From assembly GCA_030425785.1 (NCBI GenBank), contig JAUHYJ010000032.1, positions 1 through 13,212 on the forward strand: a stretch of DNA of 13,212 nucleotides, given 5' to 3'. The translations under genes and the position numbers were made by a program. The notes under the pieces were generated by a model. It searched no databases. It was not told where the DNA came from and saw only the letters and a program-made list of their open reading frames with translations. Source of the stretch: Acidimicrobiia bacterium (lineage in GTDB: Bacteria; Actinomycetota; Acidimicrobiia; Acidimicrobiales; Ilumatobacteraceae). Positions 8,226 to 13,212 of the stretch are shown in pieces. Position 1 is the stretch's first letter, and each line of letters starts with the position of its first letter.

Positions 8226-8866
8226 GCGGATGCCCCGTCGCGGCTCGCGGCGCTGATCCGAACGAAGTTCTCCAGCAGCTGCAGCCCCGGCGTGCTCGAC
8301 TTCTCCGGGTGGAACTGGGTCGCGAACACGTGGTCACGCCGAAATGCGGCGTTCAGCGTCCCGCCGTACTCGCAGGTGGCGGCCACCACCGACGGGTCGT
8401 CGGGGACACCGTGCAGCGAGTGCACGAAGTAGACCCACGAGTCACCGCCGAGCCCGCGCAGCATCGGGTCGTCGTGACGGCGCAGCTCGAGCCGGTTCCA
8501 CTGCATCTGCGGCCGTTTCACCCCGGGCGGGATCCAGCGCACGGTGCCCGGGATGACGCCGAGGCCACGCTCGCCCGGGTCTTCCTCGGACGAATCGAAC
8601 AGCATCTGGGTGCCCACGCAGATGCCGAGGAACGGCCGGCCGGACGCGGCCGCGTCGAGCGCCGGCCGTTCGAGGCCGTGCGACCGCAGGTTGTTCATGC
8701 ACGCGCCGAACGCGCCGACGCCGGGCAGCACGACGCCGTCGGCGTCGGCGATCAGACCCGCGTCGGCGGTGAGGCGCGCATCGGCGCCCATCTTCTCGAG
8801 CGCCTTGCGCGCCGAGTGCAGGTTGCCGATGCCGTAGTCGAGCACGGCGACGAGCGGCGTGGTCAT
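8222..8866 (-). CDS. hisH: Imidazole glycerol phosphate synthase, glutamine amidotransferase subunit HisH
   Basis: This class I glutaminase releases ammonia from glutamine and passes it through the HisF barrel. It has 214 residues. The nucleophile is C83 in FLGICVGTQMLF, and the partner residues H186 and E188 are in ATQFHPEKSS, giving the complete Cys-His-Glu triad. The N-terminus VAVLDYGIGNLHSARKALEKMG is characteristic of HisH. The start ATG at 8866 lies 10 bp after the hisB stop, with GAGGA (8874-8878) 7 nt upstream overlapping that stop codon. The 3' end overlaps hisA by 4 bp. The adjacent order hisH-hisA-hisF fits coordinated production of the synthase and the enzyme that makes its substrate. 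Confidence 0.98.
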   Translation of the reverse strand: MTTPLVAVLDYGIGNLHSARKALEKMGADARLTADAGLIADADGVVLPGVGAFGACMNNLRSHGLERPALDAAASGRPFLGICVGTQMLFDSSEEDPGERGLGVIPGTVRWIPPGVKRPQMQWNRLELRRHDDPMLRGLGGDSWVYFVHSLHGVPDDPSVVAATCEYGGTLNAAFRRDHVFATQFHPEKSSTPGLQLLENFVRISAASRDGASA

Positions 8867-8876
8867 CGACGAATCC

Positions 8877-9473
8877 TCACAGGACGCCCTTGGTCGACGG
8901 CACGCCGCCCGCGTGGTCGACGCGCACGGCGTCGCGCAGCGAGCGCGCCAGGCCCTTGAAGGTCGCTTCGATGATGTGGTGCACGTTGCGGCCGCGCACC
9001 AACTCGACGTGCAGGGTCATCGCGGCCGACTGGGCGAACGACGAGACGGCGTGCTCGGCGAGCTGCGGGTCGAACGCCGGGTCGCCCAGCGGCAGCGACT
9101 CGGGCATCTCGACCAGCCACTCGACATGAGCTCGGCCGGACAGATCGAGGGCGACGTCGACGAGGGCCTCGTCGAGCGGGTACTTGCCGCTCGCGAACCG
9201 GCGGATGCCGGCCTTGTCGCCCAGCGCCTCGCGGAACGTCTCGCCGAGCAGGATCGCCGTGTCCTCGACGGTGTGGTGCGTGTCGATGTGGAGATCGCCC
9301 TCGGCCTTCACCGTCAGGTCGAATCCGCCGTGGCGACCGAGCTGGTCGAGCATGTGGTCGTAGAACGGGATGCCGGTCGACACGTCGGTCGCGCCGGTGC
9401 CGTCGAGGTCGATCGAGATCTCGATCGACGTCTCCTTGGTGGTGCGGCTCCGAGTGGCCGTACGGGCGCTCAT
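8877..9473 (-). CDS. hisB: Imidazoleglycerol-phosphate dehydratase HisB
   Basis: HisB dehydrates imidazole glycerol phosphate to imidazole acetol phosphate, the substrate of HisC. The frame is open much further upstream through hisC, but the real start is the ATG at 9473, giving 198 residues. That start overlaps the hisC stop as ATGA and has a textbook AGGAGGT (9480-9486) 6 nt before it. Metal-binding motifs are complete: H40 (FYDHMLDQLGRHGG), HHTVED (H66, H67, E70) and NVHHIIEATFK (H165, H166, E169). Its length matches monofunctional bacterial dehydratases. There is no fused histidinol-phosphate phosphatase domain, so that activity must come from another gene. Confidence 0.97.
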   Translation of the reverse strand: MSARTATRSRTTKETSIEISIDLDGTGATDVSTGIPFYDHMLDQLGRHGGFDLTVKAEGDLHIDTHHTVEDTAILLGETFREALGDKAGIRRFASGKYPLDEALVDVALDLSGRAHVEWLVEMPESLPLGDPAFDPQLAEHAVSSFAQSAAMTLHVELVRGRNVHHIIEATFKGLARSLRDAVRVDHAGGVPSTKGVL

Positions 9474-10525
9474 GTCAGGACCTCCTGCAGGCCGTGGATG
9501 AAGGCATCGTTCTCGTCCGGTGTGCCGACGGTGACCCGCAGGCAATCCGCCAGCCGCGGCCAGCCCGAGCAGTCGCGCACGAGGATGCTGCGGTCGAGCA
9601 ACCGCTGCCAGAGCTCGCGACCGCCGACGGTCGTCGGTCGGAACAGGACGAAGTTGGCGCCGCTCGGGGTGACGTCGATCGGCAACGCCGACATCGCTGC
9701 CGACAACCGCTCGCGTTCGGACACGATCAGCCGCACCCGTTCGTCCATGTCCCCGACGTAGCGCAGGGCGAGCCGGCCGGCGATCTGCTTGGCGGCGTCG
9801 AGGTGGTACGGCAGCACGACCTTGTCGAGTTCGCGGATGAACCACGTCGGACCGATCACGTAGCCGAGACGGACACCGGCCATGCTCCACGTCTTCGAGA
9901 AGGTGCGGGTGACGACGAGCGGACGGTCCTCGTCGAGCAGCGACAGCGCCGACCAGTCGGCGAACTGGGCGTAGGCCTCGTCGGCGACGACGAGCCCGTT
10001 GGCCAGCTCGAGCAGTTCGGTGATCCGCTCGGCCGGTTCGACCAGCCCGGTCGGGTTGTTCGGCGAGGTGAGGAAGGCGACGTGCGGGTCGTGCTGCTCG
10101 ACGACGCGGCGCATCTCCGCAGGGTCGAGGGTGAAGTCGGCGTCGCGCTCGCCCTCGACGACCTCCGACCCGACCACCCGGGCGATCTGAGCGTGCATCT
10201 GGTAGGTCGGCTCGAACGTGGCGACGCGACGCCCGGCGCCCGCGAACGTGAGCAGGATCGTCTGGAGCACCTCGTTCGAACCGTTGGCGGCGAACACCAT
10301 GTCGGCCGACACCCCGTGCCAGTCGGCGATCGCATGGCGCAGCTCGGTCGCCTGCCGGTCGGGGTAACGGTGCCACTCGATGCGCGAGATCTCGGACGCG
10401 AGCGCGTCACGGAACGCGTCCGGCGGCGGCAGCGGCGACTCGTTCGTGTTGAGCCGGACGCGGACGTCGACCTGCGGCGAGTGGTAGCCGTCGAGCTGGC
10501 GCAGGTCGTCGCGAACCGGGATCAC
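9470..10525 (-). CDS. hisC: Histidinol-phosphate aminotransferase HisC
   Basis: This PLP enzyme of fold type I transfers the amino group from glutamate to imidazole acetol phosphate, giving histidinol phosphate. It has 351 residues. The Schiff-base lysine is K211 in TFSKTWSMAGVRLGY. Cofactor contacts include NGSNEVL (81-87), SPNNPTG (154-160), D182 and Y185 in ADEAYAQF, and R219. The N-terminal VRLNTNESPLPPP is typical of HisC. The start is GTG at 10525, with TAGCCT 8 nt upstream and no Shine-Dalgarno, so the his transcript is probably leaderless. hisD, which often precedes hisC in actinobacteria, is absent. The neighbour is instead a small divergent gene. The 3' end overlaps hisB by 4 bp. 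Confidence 0.97.
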   Translation of the reverse strand: MIPVRDDLRQLDGYHSPQVDVRVRLNTNESPLPPPDAFRDALASEISRIEWHRYPDRQATELRHAIADWHGVSADMVFAANGSNEVLQTILLTFAGAGRRVATFEPTYQMHAQIARVVGSEVVEGERDADFTLDPAEMRRVVEQHDPHVAFLTSPNNPTGLVEPAERITELLELANGLVVADEAYAQFADWSALSLLDEDRPLVVTRTFSKTWSMAGVRLGYVIGPTWFIRELDKVVLPYHLDAAKQIAGRLALRYVGDMDERVRLIVSERERLSAAMSALPIDVTPSGANFVLFRPTTVGGRELWQRLLDRSILVRDCSGWPRLADCLRVTVGTPDENDAFIHGLQEVLT

Positions 10526-10533
10526 GACCGCCG

Positions 10534-10539
10534 AGGCTA
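10534..10539 (-). promoter_or_regulatory. Putative -10 box TAGCCT for the his operon
   Basis: On the minus strand TAGCCT ends 8 nt before the hisC GTG. It is preceded by GTCGG, the same five bases that precede the TAGGGT boxes of the crotonase and aldo/keto reductase genes. No T-box, attenuator leader or histidine-rich leader peptide fits in the 53-bp gap, so control of this operon, if any, is probably at initiation. Confidence 0.5.
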
Positions 10540-10565
10540 CCGACCGGTTCCCGCACCGGACCGCA

Positions 10566-10571
10566 TAGCTT
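10566..10571 (+). promoter_or_regulatory. Putative -10 box TAGCTT for the small divergent gene
   Basis: TAGCTT ends 7 nt before the GTG at 10579. It faces away from the hisC box, with 26 bp between the two hexamers, so the two -35 regions would overlap and the promoters may compete for polymerase. Neither has a recognisable TTGACA-like -35. Confidence 0.45.
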
Positions 10572-10578
10572 TGGCGTC

Positions 10579-10785
10579 GTGCCTGCGCCCGATGCGTCCT
10601 CCGCCGCCACCCAGCTCAGCGTGATCGCCGACACGGTCGACCGCCAGCGCGAACGCGTCGCGTCGATCGCCGAACCCTTCCTCGGCACCGACCGCGAGGA
10701 CGTCGTCACCACCGTGCACGAGGCCGAGCGCCAGCTGCTCATGGCCTCACGCGCGCTCCAACGGGCGATCAAGACCCTCGCCTGA
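10579..10785 (+). CDS. Small helical protein of unknown function (68 aa)
   Basis: I do not recognise this protein. The reading frame begins with GTG at 10579, 7 nt after a -10-like TAGCTT, and ends with TGA at 10783-10785. Residues about 9-31 (TAATQLSVIADTVDRQRER region) and 37-67 (REDVVTTVHEAERQLLMASRALQRAIKTLA region) look like two amphipathic helices separated by a short loop containing a proline and glycines. It has no signal peptide, membrane segment or cysteine. Support for a real gene is its promoter-like context, its hairpins downstream, and hydrophobic spacing typical of a folded helical hairpin. It may be a small DNA- or protein-binding accessory. No function can be assigned. Confidence 0.65.
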   Translation: MPAPDASSAATQLSVIADTVDRQRERVASIAEPFLGTDREDVVTTVHEAERQLLMASRALQRAIKTLA

Positions 10786-10787
10786 AC

Positions 10788-10809
10788 GCGTCGGCCGCGA
10801 GCGCGACGC
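10788..10809 (+). other. Short inverted repeat just after the small gene
   Basis: GCGTCG (10788-10793) pairs with CGACGC (10804-10809) around a 10-nt GC-rich loop, starting 2 nt after the small gene's stop codon. It has no T-run. It could help end or stabilise that transcript, but such short GC repeats arise easily by chance here. Confidence 0.3.
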
Positions 10810-10834
10810 ATGGCCGAGACGGGGCGAAAACGGG

Positions 10835-10864
10835 GACGACCCCTCGGCGGACCGAGGGGTCGTC
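10835..10864. terminator. Strong 13-bp hairpin, terminator-like
   Basis: GACGACCCCTCGG (10835-10847) and CCGAGGGGTCGTC (10852-10864) are perfect reverse complements around the loop CGGA. It lies 49 bp after the small plus-strand gene, so it most likely ends that transcript. There is no T-tract on the plus side, which is common in GC-rich actinobacteria. Read from the minus strand the stem is followed by CCCCGTTTT. It is the first of three hairpins whose tips contain GGCGG(G)A. Confidence 0.6.
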
Positions 10865-10870
10865 AACCCT

Positions 10871-10901
10871 GGACGACGGGTGGCGGAACCCATTGTCGTC
10901 C
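10871..10901 (+). other. Second hairpin with GGCGGA loop
   Basis: GGACGAC (10871-10877) pairs with GTCGTCC (10895-10901). Inside it GGGT pairs with ACCC (10878-10881 and 10888-10891), leaving the loop GGCGGA (10882-10887) and a three-base ATT bulge on the 3' side. This can be 11 base pairs in all. The sequence GGTGGCGGAACC here is repeated, with one extra G, in the next hairpin. Confidence 0.45.
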
Positions 10902-10904
10902 CAC

Positions 10905-10925
10905 ACCAGGTGGCGGGAACCTGGT
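10905..10925 (+). other. Third hairpin with GGCGGGA loop
   Basis: ACCAGGT (10905-10911) and ACCTGGT (10919-10925) are perfect reverse complements around the loop GGCGGGA (10912-10918). Different stem bases carry nearly the same loop as the previous hairpin. The rest of the gap up to mshD (10926-11031) holds no further structure that I can support. Confidence 0.45.
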
Positions 10926-11031
10926 TGGACAGCACTCTATCTGCCCGCTTCCCGGACACGCGGCACCGTGCTGGCCTCCCTCGTGAACGATGCCACTCGA
11001 CGTCGGTCGATCGGCCCGGGCCGGCCGGCGA

Positions 11032-11037
11032 TACCGT
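11032..11037 (+). promoter_or_regulatory. Putative -10 box TACCGT for mshD
   Basis: TACCGT ends 7 nt before the mshD ATG at 11045, with no Shine-Dalgarno between. This placement decides the start, because the reading frame is open back to 10880. It matches the other TANNNT-to-start distances in the window and predicts a leaderless mshD-peptidase transcript. Confidence 0.5.
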
Positions 11038-11044
11038 GGACGCG

Positions 11045-11941
11045 ATGCGAGTCGTCGAGATCGCGAACCCACCCGGTGCCGAGTTGCGCACCGCTGCGTC
11101 GGCGCTCGCGGACGACATCGAACGCAGCTCCGGCGTCCCGGCGCTCAGCGACCACCTTCGCCTCGACCTCAACGCGTCCGACGAGCGTGACGCCGGCCCG
11201 CTCGTCGCGGCGTGTCGCGACGCCGGCACGCTGATCGGCTTCGCCCAGATCTCGGCCGCCAACGACAACGCCGTCCTCGAGGTCGTGGTCGAGCCATCGA
11301 TCGCCGACGCGGTCGCCGTCCGCGACGACCTCGCCGAGACCTCGGTCGACGCGCACCGCCGCACGGGCGGCGCCCCCGTGGTCTGGTGGCTCGACGATCC
11401 GACGGCGCACGACCACGCAGTCGCCCACCGGCTGGATCTCGTTCCCGTGCGGGAGCTGTTCGAGATGCGACGTCCCCTCCCCCATCCCGACCGCGCCACC
11501 ATCGCGACGCGCGACTTCGTACCGGGTGCCGACGACGAGGCGTGGCTGAGCGTGAACAACCGAGCCTTCGCCGAGCACGGCGAGCAGGGTGGATGGACGC
11601 TCGACACGCTTCGGCTGCGCCAGTCCGAGCCCTGGTTCGACCCGGCCGGCTTCCGCGTGTACGAGGCCGACGGCGAACTGCTCGGGTTCTGCTGGACGAA
11701 GCTGCACGCCGACGTCGACCCGGTCGTCGGCGAGATCTACGTGATCGCGGTCGACCCGAGCGCGCACGGCCAGGGCCTCGGCAGGCAGCTCACCCTCGCC
11801 GGGCTCGACTCGATCGCCGATCGCGGCGTGACCGTCGCCAACCTGTACGTCGACGCCGGCAACACGGCCGCCGTCTCCCTCTACGAGCGGTTGGGCTTCG
11901 ACGTCCACCGCCGACGACTCGCCTTCGGAGCATCGACATGA
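11045..11941 (+). CDS. mshD: Mycothiol synthase MshD
   Basis: MshD acetylates the cysteine amino group of Cys-GlcN-inositol with acetyl-CoA, the last step of mycothiol synthesis in the cytoplasm. The frame is open from 10880, but the ATG at 11045 (MRVVEIANPP) is chosen for its TACCGT box and because it gives a 298-residue protein close to the usual length of about 300. There are two GNAT repeats. The N-terminal one (about 1-145) is divergent. The C-terminal one (about 150-295) is catalytic, with the acetyl-CoA loop VIAVDPSAHGQGLGRQLT (233-250) and VDAGNTAAVSLYERLGF (269-285). Diagnostic MshD sequences are VNNRAFAEHGEQGGWT (170-184) and GFCWTKLHAD (214-223). The stop overlaps the downstream peptidase start as ATGA. 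The enzyme's presence implies a mycothiol-producing actinobacterium. Confidence 0.93.
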   Translation: MRVVEIANPPGAELRTAASALADDIERSSGVPALSDHLRLDLNASDERDAGPLVAACRDAGTLIGFAQISAANDNAVLEVVVEPSIADAVAVRDDLAETSVDAHRRTGGAPVVWWLDDPTAHDHAVAHRLDLVPVRELFEMRRPLPHPDRATIATRDFVPGADDEAWLSVNNRAFAEHGEQGGWTLDTLRLRQSEPWFDPAGFRVYEADGELLGFCWTKLHADVDPVVGEIYVIAVDPSAHGQGLGRQLTLAGLDSIADRGVTVANLYVDAGNTAAVSLYERLGFDVHRRRLAFGAST

Positions 11942-13212
11942 CCGTCACGAACACCGGCTCGAACACCGGCACGAACACCGGCACGACCGACGAGCTCCCA
12001 CGCTGGAGCATCGCCGACATCCACGAGTCGCTCGAGGCGCGTTCGTTCACCGGCGCGTTCGAGCAGCTCGGTGCCGACATCACGCGTCTCGTCGCCCTGT
12101 TCGACGAACACGACGTCCGTCGAACGCCGCCCCGGGCGGTCACCGCCGACGACGGCCGGGTCGCCGACGAGGTGCTGCGGGCCTACAACGCCACCACCGC
12201 CGTCGCCCAGGAGCTCGGCGCGTCGATCCGCAGCGTCACCGCGACCGACACCCGCGACGACCACGCCCAGGCGCTGCTCGGTCGCATCAGCGCGACGACG
12301 ACACCGCTCACGACCCTGCTCGCCCGACTGGCCGAGTGGGTCGACTCGCTCGGTGTCGACGATCTCGCTGCGGTGAGCGACGAGGCCGCCGCCCACCTCG
12401 GGCCGCTCACTCGTCTGCAGGCACGCACCGAGCACCAGATGTCCGAGACCGACGAGGCGCTGTACGCCGACCTCGCCGTGACGGGGTCGTCGGCGTGGAA
12501 CAACCTCGTCTCGACCGTCACGTCGCAGCTCGCCTGGGACGTCGAGATGCCCGACGGACCGCCGATGCGGCTCCCGATGCCGGCGGTGCGCGGCCTCGCC
12601 GGCGACGCCGATCCTGCCGTTCGCCGTGCGGCCTACGACGCCGAGATGGCCGCCTGGCCGACGGTCGCGGTGCCGGTCGCCCACGCGCTCAACGCCATCA
12701 AGGGTGAGGCGATCACGGTCAACGCTCGCCGTCACTGGTCCTCGCCACTCGATGCCTCGCTGTTCGCCAACAGCGTCAGCCGCGCCACCTACGACGCCAT
12801 GACCGCCGCGGTCCACCGCGCGTTCCCCGACCTGCGCCGCTGGATGCGCGCGAAGGCACAGCTCCACGGCCACGAGGGCGGGCTGCCGTGGTGGGATCTC
12901 GTCGCCCCGCTGCCCGGCATCGACACCTCCTTGAGCTGGGACGCCGGCATCGACTGGGTGCGCGATGCGTTCGGGACGTACAGCGCCGAACTCGGTGGAC
13001 TCGTCGATCGGGCGCTCACCGAGCGCTGGATCGACGCCCCGCCCGCCGACGGCAAGTCGGGTGGCGCGTTCTGCATGCATCTCACCGGAGATCGTTCACT
13101 CGTCCTGCTCAACTGGTCGGGTTCGCTCTCGTCGGCCCAGACCACCGCCCACGAGCTCGGCCACGCCTACCACAACGTCACCTTGGCCACTCGCACCCCG
13201 CTCCAACGCCGG
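11938..13212 (+). CDS. M3 family oligoendopeptidase, PepF-like (partial at right edge)
   Basis: Predicted cytoplasmic zinc metallopeptidase that cleaves short peptides. The 425 residues in the window contain the N-terminal helical part and the start of the catalytic domain. The zinc motif HELGHAYH has H405, E406 and H409, preceded by SLSSAQTTA. The third zinc ligand, a glutamate expected about 25 residues later, lies beyond the window. Sequences such as ADPAVRRAAYDAEMAAWPTV and the NARRHWSSPLDASL region fit the oligoendopeptidase F clade. The ATG at 11938 overlaps the mshD stop and has GGAG (11927-11930) 7 nt upstream, so translation is probably coupled. The N-terminus carries an unusual NTGS/NTGT repeat (residues 5-16). 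A link to mycothiol is not established and may be operon convenience. Confidence 0.9.
   Translation, partial: MTVTNTGSNTGTNTGTTDELPRWSIADIHESLEARSFTGAFEQLGADITRLVALFDEHDVRRTPPRAVTADDGRVADEVLRAYNATTAVAQELGASIRSVTATDTRDDHAQALLGRISATTTPLTTLLARLAEWVDSLGVDDLAAVSDEAAAHLGPLTRLQARTEHQMSETDEALYADLAVTGSSAWNNLVSTVTSQLAWDVEMPDGPPMRLPMPAVRGLAGDADPAVRRAAYDAEMAAWPTVAVPVAHALNAIKGEAITVNARRHWSSPLDASLFANSVSRATYDAMTAAVHRAFPDLRRWMRAKAQLHGHEGGLPWWDLVAPLPGIDTSLSWDAGIDWVRDAFGTYSAELGGLVDRALTERWIDAPPADGKSGGAFCMHLTGDRSLVLLNWSGSLSSAQTTAHELGHAYHNVTLATRTPLQRR
11947..11982 (+). repeat. Three tandem 12-bp units in the peptidase N-terminus
   Basis: The unit (A/T)CGAACACCGGC occurs three times in succession at 11947-11958, 11959-11970 and 11971-11982, differing at one position. 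Because the unit is a multiple of three it keeps the frame and encodes NTG(S/T) repeats right after the start codon. It looks like recent slippage in a flexible, non-catalytic extension. Confidence 0.85.

Noticed and set aside
8877..10376. A 499-residue minus-strand frame running through hisC and hisB.
   Set aside because: Only its last 198 residues are HisB. The upstream part is an arginine/proline/alanine-rich shadow of hisC, and the true start at 9473 has a strong AGGAGGT.
10871..10902. Possible T-box antiterminator, because GGGTGG...ACCC...CGTCCC resembles the T-box consensus.
   Set aside because: The invariant TGGNACC bulge is not present (here TGGCGGAACC), no Stem I of the usual size precedes it, and the downstream gene is mshD rather than an aminoacyl-tRNA or amino-acid gene.
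10915..10943. ECF or SigR-type promoter GGGAACC plus 16 nt plus TATCTG upstream of mshD.
   Set aside because: SigR-type sites need about 18 nt and a GTT element, which is not at the right distance, and the -10 does not fit known ECF consensuses well. The GGAACC is also part of a hairpin.
10880..11044. N-terminal extension of MshD from the upstream in-frame start at 10880.
   Set aside because: It would run through the two loop hairpins, adds 55 residues unlike MshD, and ignores the TACCGT box that fits the ATG at 11045.
11881..13080. A 399-residue minus-strand frame opposite the peptidase gene.
   Set aside because: It has shadow composition and overlaps a clear M3 peptidase frame with the HExxH motif. 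Its VFVPVFEPVF stretch is the reverse reading of the 12-bp repeat.
1..13212. Mobile elements, CRISPR arrays, defence islands, tRNA or rRNA genes.
   Set aside because: No transposase, integrase, spaced repeats or RNA-gene signatures were seen. The genes are common metabolic or housekeeping families with uniform GC-rich codon use.

Overview
The window is GC-rich, tightly packed bacterial DNA. A recognisable mycothiol synthase gene (mshD) places it in the Actinomycetota, since mycothiol is essentially confined to that phylum. The general flavour of the proteins suggests Acidimicrobiia (Ilumatobacter-like), but that finer placement is only an inference. No phage, transposon, CRISPR, rRNA or tRNA gene was seen. 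Gene content is mostly housekeeping.

Layout. (1) 1-1830, minus: most of an ABC exporter half-transporter, cut by the left edge. (2) 1923-3482, plus: an AMP-binding acyl-CoA synthetase, divergent from the transporter. (3) 3507-5224, minus: an aldo/keto reductase and an enoyl-CoA isomerase-like crotonase. (4) 5270-10525, minus: a compact histidine cluster, hisC-hisB-hisH-hisA-hisF, followed by a GGDEF diguanylate cyclase gene. (5) 10579-10785, plus: a 68-residue protein of unknown function, divergent from hisC. (6) 10786-11044: an intergenic stretch with three successive hairpins. (7) 11045-13212, plus: mshD overlapping a PepF-like M3 oligoendopeptidase gene, which is cut by the right edge.

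How it works together. HisC, HisB, HisH, HisA and HisF cover the middle of histidine synthesis, from ProFAR isomerisation to histidinol phosphate. hisG, hisI/hisE, the histidinol-phosphate phosphatase and hisD must lie elsewhere. The acyl-CoA synthetase and isomerase-like crotonase point to fatty-acid or other acyl-CoA metabolism. MshD completes mycothiol, the thiol redox buffer.

The clearest window-wide pattern is regulatory. Every gene that opens a transcription unit, other than the ABC gene, has a TANNNT hexamer ending 6-8 nt before its start codon and no Shine-Dalgarno, which suggests leaderless mRNAs. hisB, hisH, hisF and the peptidase gene, which lie inside operons, instead have good Shine-Dalgarno sequences, and several gene pairs overlap as ATGA. 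No clearly new multi-gene system was found. The best candidate for something undescribed is the three-hairpin element at 10835-10925, whose apical sequences are all GGCGGA or GGCGGGA.
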